A DNA stretch of 64,000 nucleotides from assembly GCF_000428845.1 (NCBI RefSeq), contig NZ_AUAS01000007.1, positions 62,001 to 126,000 of the forward strand, read 5' to 3'. Under the pieces are notes generated by a model, which was not told where the DNA came from, made no database searches, and saw only the letters and a list, made by a program, of their open reading frames with translations. The translations under genes were made by a program, and so were the position numbers. Positions 56,208-64,000 of the stretch are shown piece after piece (position 1 is the stretch's first letter; every line of letters begins with the position of its first letter). The stretch is from Dyadobacter alkalitolerans DSM 23607 (lineage in GTDB: Bacteria; Bacteroidota; Bacteroidia; Cytophagales; Spirosomataceae).

Positions 56208-57269
56208 ATGAAATACATTTTTTGCCTGACCATTTTGTTAGGTTTGTTGACAGGTATGAGTGAGGCCCGGGCAAACGGGAGTTATAAGGTTGACTCCGTT
56301 GGGGTCGAAAGAGTGGGAGGTAAGATTTTCGTTCTGCATAGGGTAAACCAGGGACAGACCATGTTTGCGGTGGTCCGTCAGTACGGCACTTCCATTCAGG
56401 CGCTTCGCGAGGCTAACCCCGGTATGGCTGATCAGATTCAGTCGGGACAGACGATCAGGGTTCCTTATACACCGAAAACCAGCAAGAAGGATTCGAAAAA
56501 GGAAGACAAGAAAGAGGATAAAAAAGAAGATAAGAAAGAGGATAAAAAGGACGCTGCGAAAGCTGAGGTGAAGGAAGTAAAACCAACTGTAACAACACCT
56601 GCGGCCACGACACCTGCTCCATCAGCACCAGTTGCTACCGCCCCTGCACCCACAACAACATCTGCACCAACTGCCAGCGCAACCGTCGCTGCGCCAGCTA
56701 ACGGCCTACACAAAGTTGAGCCAGGCGAAACGCTTTACCGTGTTGCAGTGAAATACGGCGTATTAATGGCTGATCTGAGAAAGTGGAACAACCTGGCCGA
56801 CGACAATCTGAAAGACGGACAAGAGCTGATCGTCAGCGAGAAAGCACCTGAAAAGCCAGCTCCAACGGTTGCTGCGCCTGCGCCAAAGGTTACTACTACA
56901 ACCACAGTGGTAAAAGATTCTGTAAAGGCAAAAGCGATTGTTCCTGAGAAAGTGGTGAAGCCGGTTGAAGAAGTTGCGCCTCCGAAAGTCGTAAAGGGCA
57001 AGAAGAAATCAGAATCCGGTCTGGCGGAAGTGATTGAGACGGATGAAAGCACTAGCAAATTCCTGGGCCTGCACCGCACTGCTCCCGTGGGCGCTTTGGT
57101 TGAGGTTTTAAATGAATATAATCAGGAAAAAATCATCGTCCGCATCATCGGCCGCATTCCCGATACGAGCATTAATGACGACATTGTAATCAAGTTATCT
57201 TCAAGGGCTTTTGAAAAAGTTTCGCCGAACAGCAAACGATTCCGGGCAGTTGTCAGTTATCTTGAATAG
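56208..57269 (+). CDS. LysM and RlpA-like DPBB cell wall protein
   Basis: The 353-residue exported protein has a signal peptide (about 1-23, ending SEARA) and a first LysM domain at about 43-85. A long linker follows: a lysine- and glutamate-rich KEDKKEDK tract (about 90-115), then an alanine-, proline- and threonine-rich stretch. A second LysM domain lies at about 165-207, then another proline-rich linker. The C-terminal 75 residues (LGLHRTAPVGALVEVLNEY to the end) match the double-psi beta-barrel of RlpA-like proteins. Two wall-binding modules and a DPBB suggest a septal or wall-remodelling role. The next gene is 17 bases later. Confidence 0.85.
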   Translation: MKYIFCLTILLGLLTGMSEARANGSYKVDSVGVERVGGKIFVLHRVNQGQTMFAVVRQYGTSIQALREANPGMADQIQSGQTIRVPYTPKTSKKDSKKEDKKEDKKEDKKEDKKDAAKAEVKEVKPTVTTPAATTPAPSAPVATAPAPTTTSAPTASATVAAPANGLHKVEPGETLYRVAVKYGVLMADLRKWNNLADDNLKDGQELIVSEKAPEKPAPTVAAPAPKVTTTTTVVKDSVKAKAIVPEKVVKPVEEVAPPKVVKGKKKSESGLAEVIETDESTSKFLGLHRTAPVGALVEVLNEYNQEKIIVRIIGRIPDTSINDDIVIKLSSRAFEKVSPNSKRFRAVVSYLE

Positions 57270-57286
57270 CATCCTACATCAACATT

Positions 57287-57499
57287 ATGAAGCATTTACC
57301 TCAATTTCGTTCCAAAAGAGAAGAGGAGCGGGCAGCACTGAAAAACACCACCGGCTATAAATTATGGAGCGTGATGTTTACGATTCTTTATCCGTTTATC
57401 GCCATTTTTACCTTCTTGTTTTCGGGCATCATTATGTTTTTTTCAGGTATTTCAAAAGTTTTGGCTTACCTGTTCGGAGGAAGCCATGCACGGCACTGA
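57287..57499 (+). CDS. small membrane protein of unknown function
   Basis: The 70-residue protein has a charged N-terminus (about 1-25, rich in R, E and K) and two hydrophobic helices (about 28-50 and 53-64). I do not recognise a family. The 3' end overlaps the next gene by 14 bases, which together with tight spacing after the LysM gene argues that it is real. Confidence 0.6.
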   Translation: MKHLPQFRSKREEERAALKNTTGYKLWSVMFTILYPFIAIFTFLFSGIIMFFSGISKVLAYLFGGSHARH

Positions 57500-58289
57500 G
57501 GTTATCATCCCTACATTTTCATCATTCGTTACGGATTTATTGGAAGAAAAGGCCGAGCAATATAATCAGCCTGCATTCATTCCTTTGGACCCGATCAGCA
57601 TTCCGCATTCATTTTCTGTCAAACAGGACATTGAGATTATGGGTTTTTGGGCCGCAGTGCTTGCCTGGGGACAACGGAAGACCATTATCAACAAATGTCA
57701 CGAATTGTCTGCGCTGATGGACGGCGCACCTTACGATTTTGTCCTAAATCACACAGAAAGCGACCTAAAACCTTTCCTGCATTTCAAGCACCGCACATTC
57801 AACGCGACAGATACGCTTTATTTCCTGCATTTTTTCCAGCAATATTATCGTAAGCATGAATCGCTTGAATTTGCATTCAGCAGTCACATGCAGGAAGGCG
57901 AGGAAACCATTGAAAACGCTTTAATAGGCTTTCACAACCTCTTTCGGGACTCAGAAAATTTCCCGTCCAGAACCGCCAAACACATTGCCACACCATTAAG
58001 AAAATCATCCTGCAAGCGCCTGAACATGTTCCTGCGCTGGATGGTTAGAAAAGACGACAGAGGCGTGGATTTCGGCATTTGGAACACTATTAAACCCTTC
58101 CAGCTCGTGTGCCCCTGCGACGTCCACGTAGACCGCGTCGCCCGCCTTCTAGGCCTCATCAAGCGTCCGCTCACCGACTGGCAAACCGCCAAAGAGCTGA
58201 CCGCCTCCCTGAAGCAACTTAACCCTGATGATCCTGTGAAGTACGATTTTGCTTTGTTTGGGCTGGGGATTGAAGGCTTCGCGAAGTAA
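57486..58289 (+). CDS. TIGR02757 family protein
   Basis: The 267-residue protein matches the TIGR02757/DUF2400 family: IMGFWAAVLAWGQRKTIINKC near residue 50, FKHRTFNATDTLYFLHF near 99, SSCKRLNMFLRWMVRKDDRGVDFGIW near 177 and the end block LCPCDVHVDRVARLLGL-like near 205. No enzymatic function is established. It starts within the preceding small membrane protein gene. A 174-base gap follows. Confidence 0.85.
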   Translation: MHGTEVIIPTFSSFVTDLLEEKAEQYNQPAFIPLDPISIPHSFSVKQDIEIMGFWAAVLAWGQRKTIINKCHELSALMDGAPYDFVLNHTESDLKPFLHFKHRTFNATDTLYFLHFFQQYYRKHESLEFAFSSHMQEGEETIENALIGFHNLFRDSENFPSRTAKHIATPLRKSSCKRLNMFLRWMVRKDDRGVDFGIWNTIKPFQLVCPCDVHVDRVARLLGLIKRPLTDWQTAKELTASLKQLNPDDPVKYDFALFGLGIEGFAK

Positions 58290-58463
58290 TTCCTTTAAAG
58301 GACCTCTATACTTAAAATGGCTTTGTCGGTTAGTTTCAGTGATTTTCCGATTACTCACTGCTTCCTGCCTTTCATTCATTCTTTTGGCTTATCAAACTTT
58401 ACAAAGAGCAAATTGCTTGCCTTAAACGGACTCTTCCGATTTGTGAACCAAAATTAAAGCGCG

Positions 58464-59785
58464 ATGAAAAAAGTTTATCTGACAGGATGTCTTCTTGGCT
58501 TTTTCTTATCTGCGAAGCCGCTGGAGGGGAGAGTACGACTGCGTCCTCAAATACTTCGGTGGGTAGCAGTGCCGGCTATGAAAATCAAGTTGGAATTGGA
58601 AATACTAACCTGGGATACAGAGCGGGATATAAGAACCAGACAGAATATAATACTTTCATAGGCTATTCAGCAGGTGCATCAACACAAAGTGGTTATCATA
58701 ATTCCTTTCTGGGAACCGATGCAGGCCTTTTCAACAAATACGGAAGCTGGAATTCATTTTATGGTTCGGGGTCGGGCAAGTCAAGCCAGGGCCATTATAA
58801 CAGCTTTTCCGGTGTGAATACGGGCTTCAAAAATGACACAGGAGAGGGAAACAGTTTTTTTGGCAGTCATGCAGGGTATAATAACAAGACTGGACAGGAA
58901 AACACCTTCATCGGGTCAAAATCAGGAAGCGGGATCTTTGGAGATTTGTATAATGCAACTGCAATTGGTGCAAATGCATTCGTGAGCAATAGTAACAGCC
59001 TTGTTCTCGGAAACAATGCAAATGTAGGAATTGGCGTTTCGGCTCCTAATTATAAGTTACAGCTTAATACATTCTCGGCAGCAAAACCTGGATCTTCCAC
59101 TTGGATCGTTGCATCTGATCGTCGTTTAAAAAAGGATGTTTCAGACTTTAAGGATGGTCTGGATTTGATTCAAAAGATGAAGCCTGTTTGGTTTACTTAC
59201 AATGGAAAAGCAGGCATTGAGACAGACAAAAAGTTTGTTGGCATCATTGCACAAGAAATGCAGCAAATAGCGCCCTATACGATCGGCAACTTCACTTATC
59301 AGGATTCACTAGGCAACAAAACGGAGTATCTGGACTATGATGCGGGTGCGGTGACTTATATGCTGGTTAATGCGGTGAAGGAACAGCAGGAGATTATTGA
59401 TCAGAAAGAAACGAAAATTCAGGATTTGGCTAGGCGTTTGGAACAATTGGAAAGAATTGTAGCTTCGGGAACAATCAAGCCGCTAGCTGGAAACAATGCG
59501 GCACGGCAGGAGCCGAATGAGAATGGTGTAGTGCTGGAACAAAACGCGCCCAATGGATTTTCTCAAAGCACTGCAATTCGCTTTTTCATTCCACAAACTG
59601 TGAAAGAGGCCGTAATTAATGTCTATTCAGTGGAAGGCGTTAAGGTAGGTTCGTACCCGGTTCTGGACCGCGGTGAGAGTACATTAACTTTGTCGGCAGA
59701 CCAGTTTGCGAGCGGTGTCTTTGTCTATGACCTGGTAACCGATGGCAAAAGCAATGGTGCCAAGAAAATGATGATTACCAAATAA
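58464..59785 (+). pseudogene. T9SS-sorted fibre protein with S74 chaperone domain, frameshifted signal
   Basis: A signal peptide (MKKVYLTGCLLGFFLSA) begins at ATG 58464 in one frame, while the rest of the protein (ending 59785) runs in the frame one base back. The switch must fall between about 58500 and 58530, where a T5 run (in GGCTTTTTC) or a G4 run could have lost one base. After that come eight N-[ST]-F-x-G head repeats (58550 to about 58950) and an S74 domain with catalytic SDRRLK. A coiled-coil stretch and a type A sorting domain ending in the usual KMMITK follow. If read from 58487 the protein lacks a normal signal peptide. It may be a true lesion, a sequencing error in a homopolymer, or phase variation. 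Confidence 0.7.
58550..58951 (+). repeat. eight 17-residue head repeats in the fibre gene
   Basis: Units of 16-17 codons begin at 58550 with NTSVG and recur to NTFIG at 58901. The consensus is N-[ST]-F-x-G-x-x-[AS]-G followed by about eight polar residues with a glycine. This resembles trimeric autotransporter head or phage fibre repeats. Confidence 0.8.
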
Positions 59786-59799
59786 GCACTGCTAACTCA

Positions 59800-59836
59800 A
59801 AAAAATGCTGGCTCCGTGACAAAGCCAGCATTTTTT
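59800..59836. terminator. bidirectional terminator between fibre and ThuA genes
   Basis: AAAAAATGCTGGCT (59800-59813) pairs with AGCCAGCATTTTTT (59823-59836), with a 9-base loop. It has A and T tracts on both flanks, so it works for both convergent genes. Confidence 0.88.
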
Positions 59837-59851
59837 TGAATATATCAAACC

Positions 59852-62800
59852 CTACATCGCTGCGCTATCGAACTTTATCCATTCGATTCCGAAAAGAGGT
59901 TTCGGGCCTGCTGAGGGGTTTTTGAACACGAAAAACAGTTTGTGTAGCTTGTTGTCTGCGGGCGCTTTGACAGCAATGTTGATGGTTTCGGCCTTATCGA
60001 CCTTTCCTTCACCAACTTTTGGTCCCGCAACGCCGTCGAGATGAATTTCGAGTATTCCGCCTGCTGTCCGTTCCGCAACCGAAGAAACGGCAACCGACAG
60101 ATTTGAAATTCCACTCAGATCAATGTCATCAAATGAGATAAAACTGCTGTTTTTCGTGCCTATGACCATTTCACCACCTTTTTCATTTTTGAATTTAAAA
60201 ATGTTGCTGGTGCTGTCCGCTGCATTGGCCAGGATGGTTGCCGGGCGCAATGCAATGGTTTTTGAACCGGTTAATGGTCCCATGGCTGCGCTGCCTTTAT
60301 CTGTGTAGCTGGCTGTGAAAATATAGGAGCCATCCTTCTTCTTAGCCTCGGTTACATAACTGCTTTTCAGCGGCTTTTTATCAACCACTTTTTCCTTCGC
60401 CAGGGACAGAATGTATTTTACCATTTCCTCCGCTTCTTCCGGTTTATGTTGCGGATGCGCTGCCATAGCTTGCTCACCCCAAACCCCTCCACCACCGCGG
60501 ATCACTTTTTCCGCAAGTGTTTTTACCGAGTTGCGTTCTTTTTCATAGCGTTTCGCTACTTCAATATAAGCTGGTCCGATAGACTTTTTATCAATAGAAT
60601 GACAAGCTTTGCAGTCGCTCAGCTCAATCAGTCGCTTGCCGGTTTCGAAGCCTGTATTCGCCACATGGCCTTGTGCCAACTGCGTTTTATCGAAACCTTC
60701 CAAATAGTTGATCGTCAATGTCACTTCATCTGCCGGGATCTTTTTGTCGGCCAGACTTCCATCTTCCTTATCAGCCACGGAAACTTCGTAATTCACAGGT
60801 TTATCATTCCAATAAAACGTCTTGTTTCCCTTAATGGCGACATCTACTTTTGGAATAGCATTACCCGCTTTCACGGTTACTTCTGATGTGTTGGAATTTC
60901 CGGCACTGTCTGTCACTTTCAAAATCGCAACGTATTCGCCTGGCTTGGTATATGAGAAGCTTGGATTAGCAACTGTGCTTTTTGGAAGTCCTTTGCCAAA
61001 TGTCCATTCATATTTCACCGCGTCGCCATCATGGTCAATAGAGCCTTTTGACGAGAAATTAACCTTCAAAGGAACCGCTCCAACCGTGTTTGTGGCTGTA
61101 GCTAGTGCAACCGGAACGCGATTTCCAGCATTGTATGTGATGTGGGACAAGCTGGCCTCATCATTTTGCGCAAACCAGTTCGGGCCATACTCCAATGTGT
61201 ACAATGAACCGTCGTTCGCAAACTGCATATCAATAGGATGACTAAACTTGGTGTTTGGCAGGAAGCGCTCAATATTTTGCAAATCTCCCTGCTCGTTCAT
61301 GGTTACAATGTTAATGTAATCGCGGATCCAGTCATATGCGAAGAACTTTCCATTGTAGTAACCCGGGAATTTGTTTTTGCTATCCTGGAAATCCGCAGCA
61401 TAGTAAACCGGGCCAGCCATCGCATTACGGCCACCTTTGCCAACAATAGCGCCGAAATCAGGCGAATCGGCATATGGATAATAAATGAATGCTGGCTGTG
61501 CAGGCGGAAGTTCTTGTAAACCAGTGTTATGCGGTGAATTGTTGATCGGCTTAGCCGGATCGAAAGGTTTTCCCGACGTGCTGTCCGCAAAATTGAATTC
61601 AACATATGGCTTATTGTCAGCAATGAAAAGCGGATAACCGAAGTAGCCTGCTTTTCTTGCCTGGTTAACCTCGTCATAACCGCGCGGGCCGCGTTTTGGA
61701 TCATCATTGGATGCATCCGGGCCTACGTCACCCCAATACAAATAACCTGTATGCTGATCCACTGAAATACGATACGGGTTTCTCGTTCCCATGACATAAA
61801 TCTCTGGCCTTGCTCGGCGGTCGCTACCGTTTGGGTCTCCGGGAGGGAACAGGTTTCCTTCCGGAATGTCGTACAAGTTAGTCCCGCCCGGCATATTCGC
61901 CCGGCGATCGCCATATCTTGGCTTGATCCTGAGCACCTTACCACGCAAGGAATTCGTGTTTGACGAAGTATGGCGACCATCCCAGCCTTCACGTCCCGGC
62001 CGTCCGTCGATCGGTCCATAACCATTTGATTGGAAAGGGTTTACGTCATCACCCGTAGATAAATACAAATTGCTCTTTGCATCCCAGGCGATAGAACCTC
62101 CCGTATGGCAGCAATCATTTCTTTTCACCGGCACAGTCAGCAAAACTTCCTCGGTCGAAAGCAGCAACGTGTCTTTTACATCATCATACTTGAAGCGCGA
62201 TAAATGCTGAGCTGTGTCTTTTTCAGTTGACGGAGGCGAATAGTAAAGGTAAACGAGCTTGTTGGTTTTGAAGTTTGGGTCAATGTTTAAGCCCATCAAG
62301 CCATATTCCTGTTTGATATAAACGGGAACATCTGCAACAACTTTGATCTTACCCGTTTTTGGATTGTAGAGTTTGAGTTTTCCTTTACGCTCAGACAGCA
62401 AAACACGCTGATCGTCCAGCACTACAAGCTCTGTCGGCTCGTCCAGTTTCGTTGCCAGCACTTTCTTGGTGAAGCGGTTTTCTTCGGGACGGGATTTGGA
62501 ATAATCCAGCTTGGAAGCCATGACATAGTTGAGGCCGCCGGTTAAATGTTTTACAAAAACCGGGTTGACAAAAGTGGCATCCTCATGCCCGAAATTGGTA
62601 TAAAACGCCTTTCCGCCGTCATATTCGTGATACCATGACATCGGATGATCATCGCCCATTTTTCCGTCTTTGTAAGACTTTTCATCGATCTTAACCAGCA
62701 CATTAACCTTCGGATTGAAATTTTTGAAGTCATAAAACTCATCCTTAATCTTCCATTTTTTAGGAAAATCGGTCATGGATTCGTGCTTGTCATTCACCAC

Positions 62801-63286
62801 ATAAGCCTCGCCTTCCTGCACATTCGGATTGCCCGGGTGGCTCATGAATTGTGCGCCTGCCAGCTTGTTATACCACGGCCATTCATATTCTGTGTCCGTA
62901 GACGCGTGAATGCCCAGATAACCGCCACCAGCCTGAATGTAGCGTTCAAATGCATCCTGCTGCTTGTCGTTCAGGATGTCGCCTGTTGTATTCAGGAAAA
63001 GGACAGCGCTGTATTTTTGTAAGTTCTTTTCATTAAAAACAGAGGAATTCTCTGTTGTATCCACTGCAAAGCCCTTTTCTTTGCCCAGCTTAATAAGCGC
63101 CGTTCGTCCTGCCGGGATCGATGAATGTCGGAAGCCTGCCGTTTTTGAGAAAACAAGCACCCGCTTTTCAGGGGGCACCGTTTGCGCGGTTGCATTTACA
63201 CAAAAATAGGCCATTGCCACAATGCCAATCTTCCGCAGCTGTTTTGGTAAAATTCGATTTAAAAAATTACTCATCCTTCGAGTCAT
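59852..63286 (-). CDS. ThuA / sugar dehydrogenase / PKD / cytochrome c / CBM fusion protein
   Basis: This 1144-residue exported protein has a signal peptide (about 1-35, ending NATAQ). A ThuA trehalose-utilisation domain follows (about 40-270, with IHASTDTEYEWPWY). Next come a soluble glucose/sorbosone dehydrogenase beta-propeller (about 275-700, with YGLMGLNIDPNF) and a PKD domain (about 725-810, SIDHDGD). A class I cytochrome c has CKACH near residue 890, and a C-terminal region (about 1020-1144) resembles a carbohydrate-binding module. Such fusions are frequent in Cytophagales and probably oxidise sugars in the periplasm, passing electrons to the haem. No type IX sorting domain is seen. 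The upstream neighbour is a sugar isomerase-like gene. Confidence 0.87.
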   Translation of the reverse strand: MTRRMSNFLNRILPKQLRKIGIVAMAYFCVNATAQTVPPEKRVLVFSKTAGFRHSSIPAGRTALIKLGKEKGFAVDTTENSSVFNEKNLQKYSAVLFLNTTGDILNDKQQDAFERYIQAGGGYLGIHASTDTEYEWPWYNKLAGAQFMSHPGNPNVQEGEAYVVNDKHESMTDFPKKWKIKDEFYDFKNFNPKVNVLVKIDEKSYKDGKMGDDHPMSWYHEYDGGKAFYTNFGHEDATFVNPVFVKHLTGGLNYVMASKLDYSKSRPEENRFTKKVLATKLDEPTELVVLDDQRVLLSERKGKLKLYNPKTGKIKVVADVPVYIKQEYGLMGLNIDPNFKTNKLVYLYYSPPSTEKDTAQHLSRFKYDDVKDTLLLSTEEVLLTVPVKRNDCCHTGGSIAWDAKSNLYLSTGDDVNPFQSNGYGPIDGRPGREGWDGRHTSSNTNSLRGKVLRIKPRYGDRRANMPGGTNLYDIPEGNLFPPGDPNGSDRRARPEIYVMGTRNPYRISVDQHTGYLYWGDVGPDASNDDPKRGPRGYDEVNQARKAGYFGYPLFIADNKPYVEFNFADSTSGKPFDPAKPINNSPHNTGLQELPPAQPAFIYYPYADSPDFGAIVGKGGRNAMAGPVYYAADFQDSKNKFPGYYNGKFFAYDWIRDYINIVTMNEQGDLQNIERFLPNTKFSHPIDMQFANDGSLYTLEYGPNWFAQNDEASLSHITYNAGNRVPVALATATNTVGAVPLKVNFSSKGSIDHDGDAVKYEWTFGKGLPKSTVANPSFSYTKPGEYVAILKVTDSAGNSNTSEVTVKAGNAIPKVDVAIKGNKTFYWNDKPVNYEVSVADKEDGSLADKKIPADEVTLTINYLEGFDKTQLAQGHVANTGFETGKRLIELSDCKACHSIDKKSIGPAYIEVAKRYEKERNSVKTLAEKVIRGGGGVWGEQAMAAHPQHKPEEAEEMVKYILSLAKEKVVDKKPLKSSYVTEAKKKDGSYIFTASYTDKGSAAMGPLTGSKTIALRPATILANAADSTSNIFKFKNEKGGEMVIGTKNSSFISFDDIDLSGISNLSVAVSSVAERTAGGILEIHLDGVAGPKVGEGKVDKAETINIAVKAPADNKLHKLFFVFKNPSAGPKPLFGIEWIKFDSAAM

Positions 63287-63306
63287 AATGGAGTTAACTG
63301 ATATAG

Positions 63307-63342
63307 CAAAAAAACCTATCTTCCATAAGGAAAATAGGTTTT
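63307..63342 (-). terminator. terminator downstream of the isomerase-like gene
   Basis: AAAACCTAT (63311-63319) pairs with ATAGGTTTT (63334-63342), with TTCC/GGAA extending the stem. The A run at 63308-63314 becomes a U tract on the minus strand. It separates the isomerase gene from the ThuA fusion gene. Confidence 0.7.
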
Positions 63343-63365
63343 CAATATACTTGTGAAGTCGACAA

Positions 63366-64000
63366 TTAAAGTCCTAACACCTTGCGGTTGAATGCCTCAT
63401 CGGCGCCCGTTCCCGCAAAATCGTCAAATGCTTTCGTAGTTACTTCGATAATGTGGCTTTCAATGAATGGTGCGCCTTCCGCTGCTCCCTGAACGGGAGA
63501 TTTGATGCAGCATTCCCATTCTAAAACCGCCCAGCTGTCGTAATCGTACTGAGATAGTTTTGAGAAAATGCTGTTGAAGTCAACCTGACCGTCGCCTAGC
63601 GAACGGAAACGTCCGGCACGATCGGCCCAGCCTGCAAAACCGCTGTAAACGCCTTGCTTACCCGTTGGATTGAATTCCGCGTCTTTTACGTGGAACGCCT
63701 TGATACGATCGTGGTAAAGGTCGATGAATTGTAGATAATCCAATTGCTGCAACACAAAATGGCTTGGATCGTAATTAATGTTGGCACGCGTATGGCCGTC
63801 CAGATAGTCAACGAACATTTCGAAAGTTGAGCCATCGAACAAGTCTTCGCCCGGGTGCAGCTCGTAGCATACATCCACGCCGTTTTCGTCATAAACATCC
63901 AGGATCGGTTTCCAGCGCGCTGCCAGTTCTTTGAAAGCAGTTTCAACCAAACCGGCCGGGCGTTGCGGCCATGGGTAAAGGAATGGCCACGCCAATGCGC
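63366..64000 (-). CDS. sugar phosphate isomerase/epimerase, partial
   Basis: The gene runs off the right edge of the window, and about 211 C-terminal codons are visible. It has a xylose-isomerase-like TIM barrel: CYELHPGEDLFDG near the start of the visible part, NINYDPSHFVLQQLDY, IKAFHVKDAEF and a DSWAVLEWE-type metal motif. These are the His, Glu and Asp ligands of the family. The true start lies beyond 64000. A terminator follows it. With the ThuA fusion it may serve oxidation and isomerisation of a sugar, but that is inference. Confidence 0.85.
   Translation of the reverse strand, partial: ALAWPFLYPWPQRPAGLVETAFKELAARWKPILDVYDENGVDVCYELHPGEDLFDGSTFEMFVDYLDGHTRANINYDPSHFVLQQLDYLQFIDLYHDRIKAFHVKDAEFNPTGKQGVYSGFAGWADRAGRFRSLGDGQVDFNSIFSKLSQYDYDSWAVLEWECCIKSPVQGAAEGAPFIESHIIEVTTKAFDDFAGTGADEAFNRKVLGL

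Noticed and set aside
56478..56580. CRISPR-like short repeats
   Set aside because: The repeats are in-frame codons for K, E and D within the LysM protein, with no spacers and no cas genes.

Overview
The window looks like a chromosomal segment of a Cytophagales bacterium (phylum Bacteroidota), most like Dyadobacter or a close relative. The pointers are type IX secretion genes (PorX, PorW/SprE) and type IX C-terminal sorting domains, several TAnnTTTG promoter boxes typical of the phylum, Bacteroidota-restricted families (DUF2911, DUF4105, DUF4905, TIGR02757, THUMP-like methyltransferase), and moderate G+C. The genus is an inference from remembered protein style, not from a search. No prophage, insertion sequence, CRISPR array, tRNA or rRNA gene was seen. 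Coding density is high and no gap exceeds 300 bases; the largest (1333-1590, 7247-7507, 16336-16561) hold no recognisable gene.

Layout. 1-9420: end of an ArsC/Spx-like gene, a methyltransferase, acs, then a minus-strand run (pterin dehydratase, rsmI, DUF4105, inositol phosphatase, DinB-type transferase, FeoB-associated peptide), then osmC, thyA and a TRIC channel. 9421-16335: a repeat patch, DUF2911 protein, NUDIX hydrolase, and a minus-strand group of aroA, FMN-binding glutamate synthase and a secreted subtilase. 16562-25213: Ldh-type dehydrogenase, mltG, thioesterase, BrkB, glycosyltransferase, TsaC/Sua5, WbqC and clpC. 25368-27968: two exported proteins, an esterase and a sugar isomerase-like protein. 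28039-31293: the Fo half of ATP synthase plus delta and two small membrane proteins, without alpha, gamma, beta or epsilon. 31426-40187: PorW/SprE, PBP1A, glycerate kinase, uvrC, flavoprotein. 40298-42919: a probable lysine-catabolic pair (saccharopine dehydrogenase family, ALDH7-like).

42979-45767 is the most unusual block: PqqD-type recognition domain, lasso-peptide B2-type protease, HPr-kinase-like kinase and a family 5 nucleotidyltransferase. It looks like the maturation and tailoring part of a lasso-peptide (RiPP) cluster, yet no lasso cyclase and no precursor gene lie beside it. It has its own plausible Bacteroidota promoter.

45764-58289: aldose epimerase, ftsH, rsfS, birA, TMEM220-like protein, TPR lipoprotein, signal recognition particle RNA, fructose-6-phosphate aldolase, ftsE, porX, kdsB, and a four-gene group (DUF4905, LysM-DPBB protein, small membrane protein, TIGR02757). 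58464-59785 encodes a fibre of 17-residue head repeats, an S74 self-cleaving chaperone domain and a type IX sorting domain; its signal peptide is out of frame with the rest. 59852-63286 encodes a 1144-residue fusion of ThuA, sugar dehydrogenase, PKD, cytochrome c and carbohydrate-binding modules, downstream of a sugar isomerase-like gene that runs off the window.

Together the genes are mainly housekeeping (translation quality control, envelope, ATP synthesis), with type IX secretion as a recurring theme: regulator PorX, lipoprotein PorW/SprE and two sorted cargo proteins.
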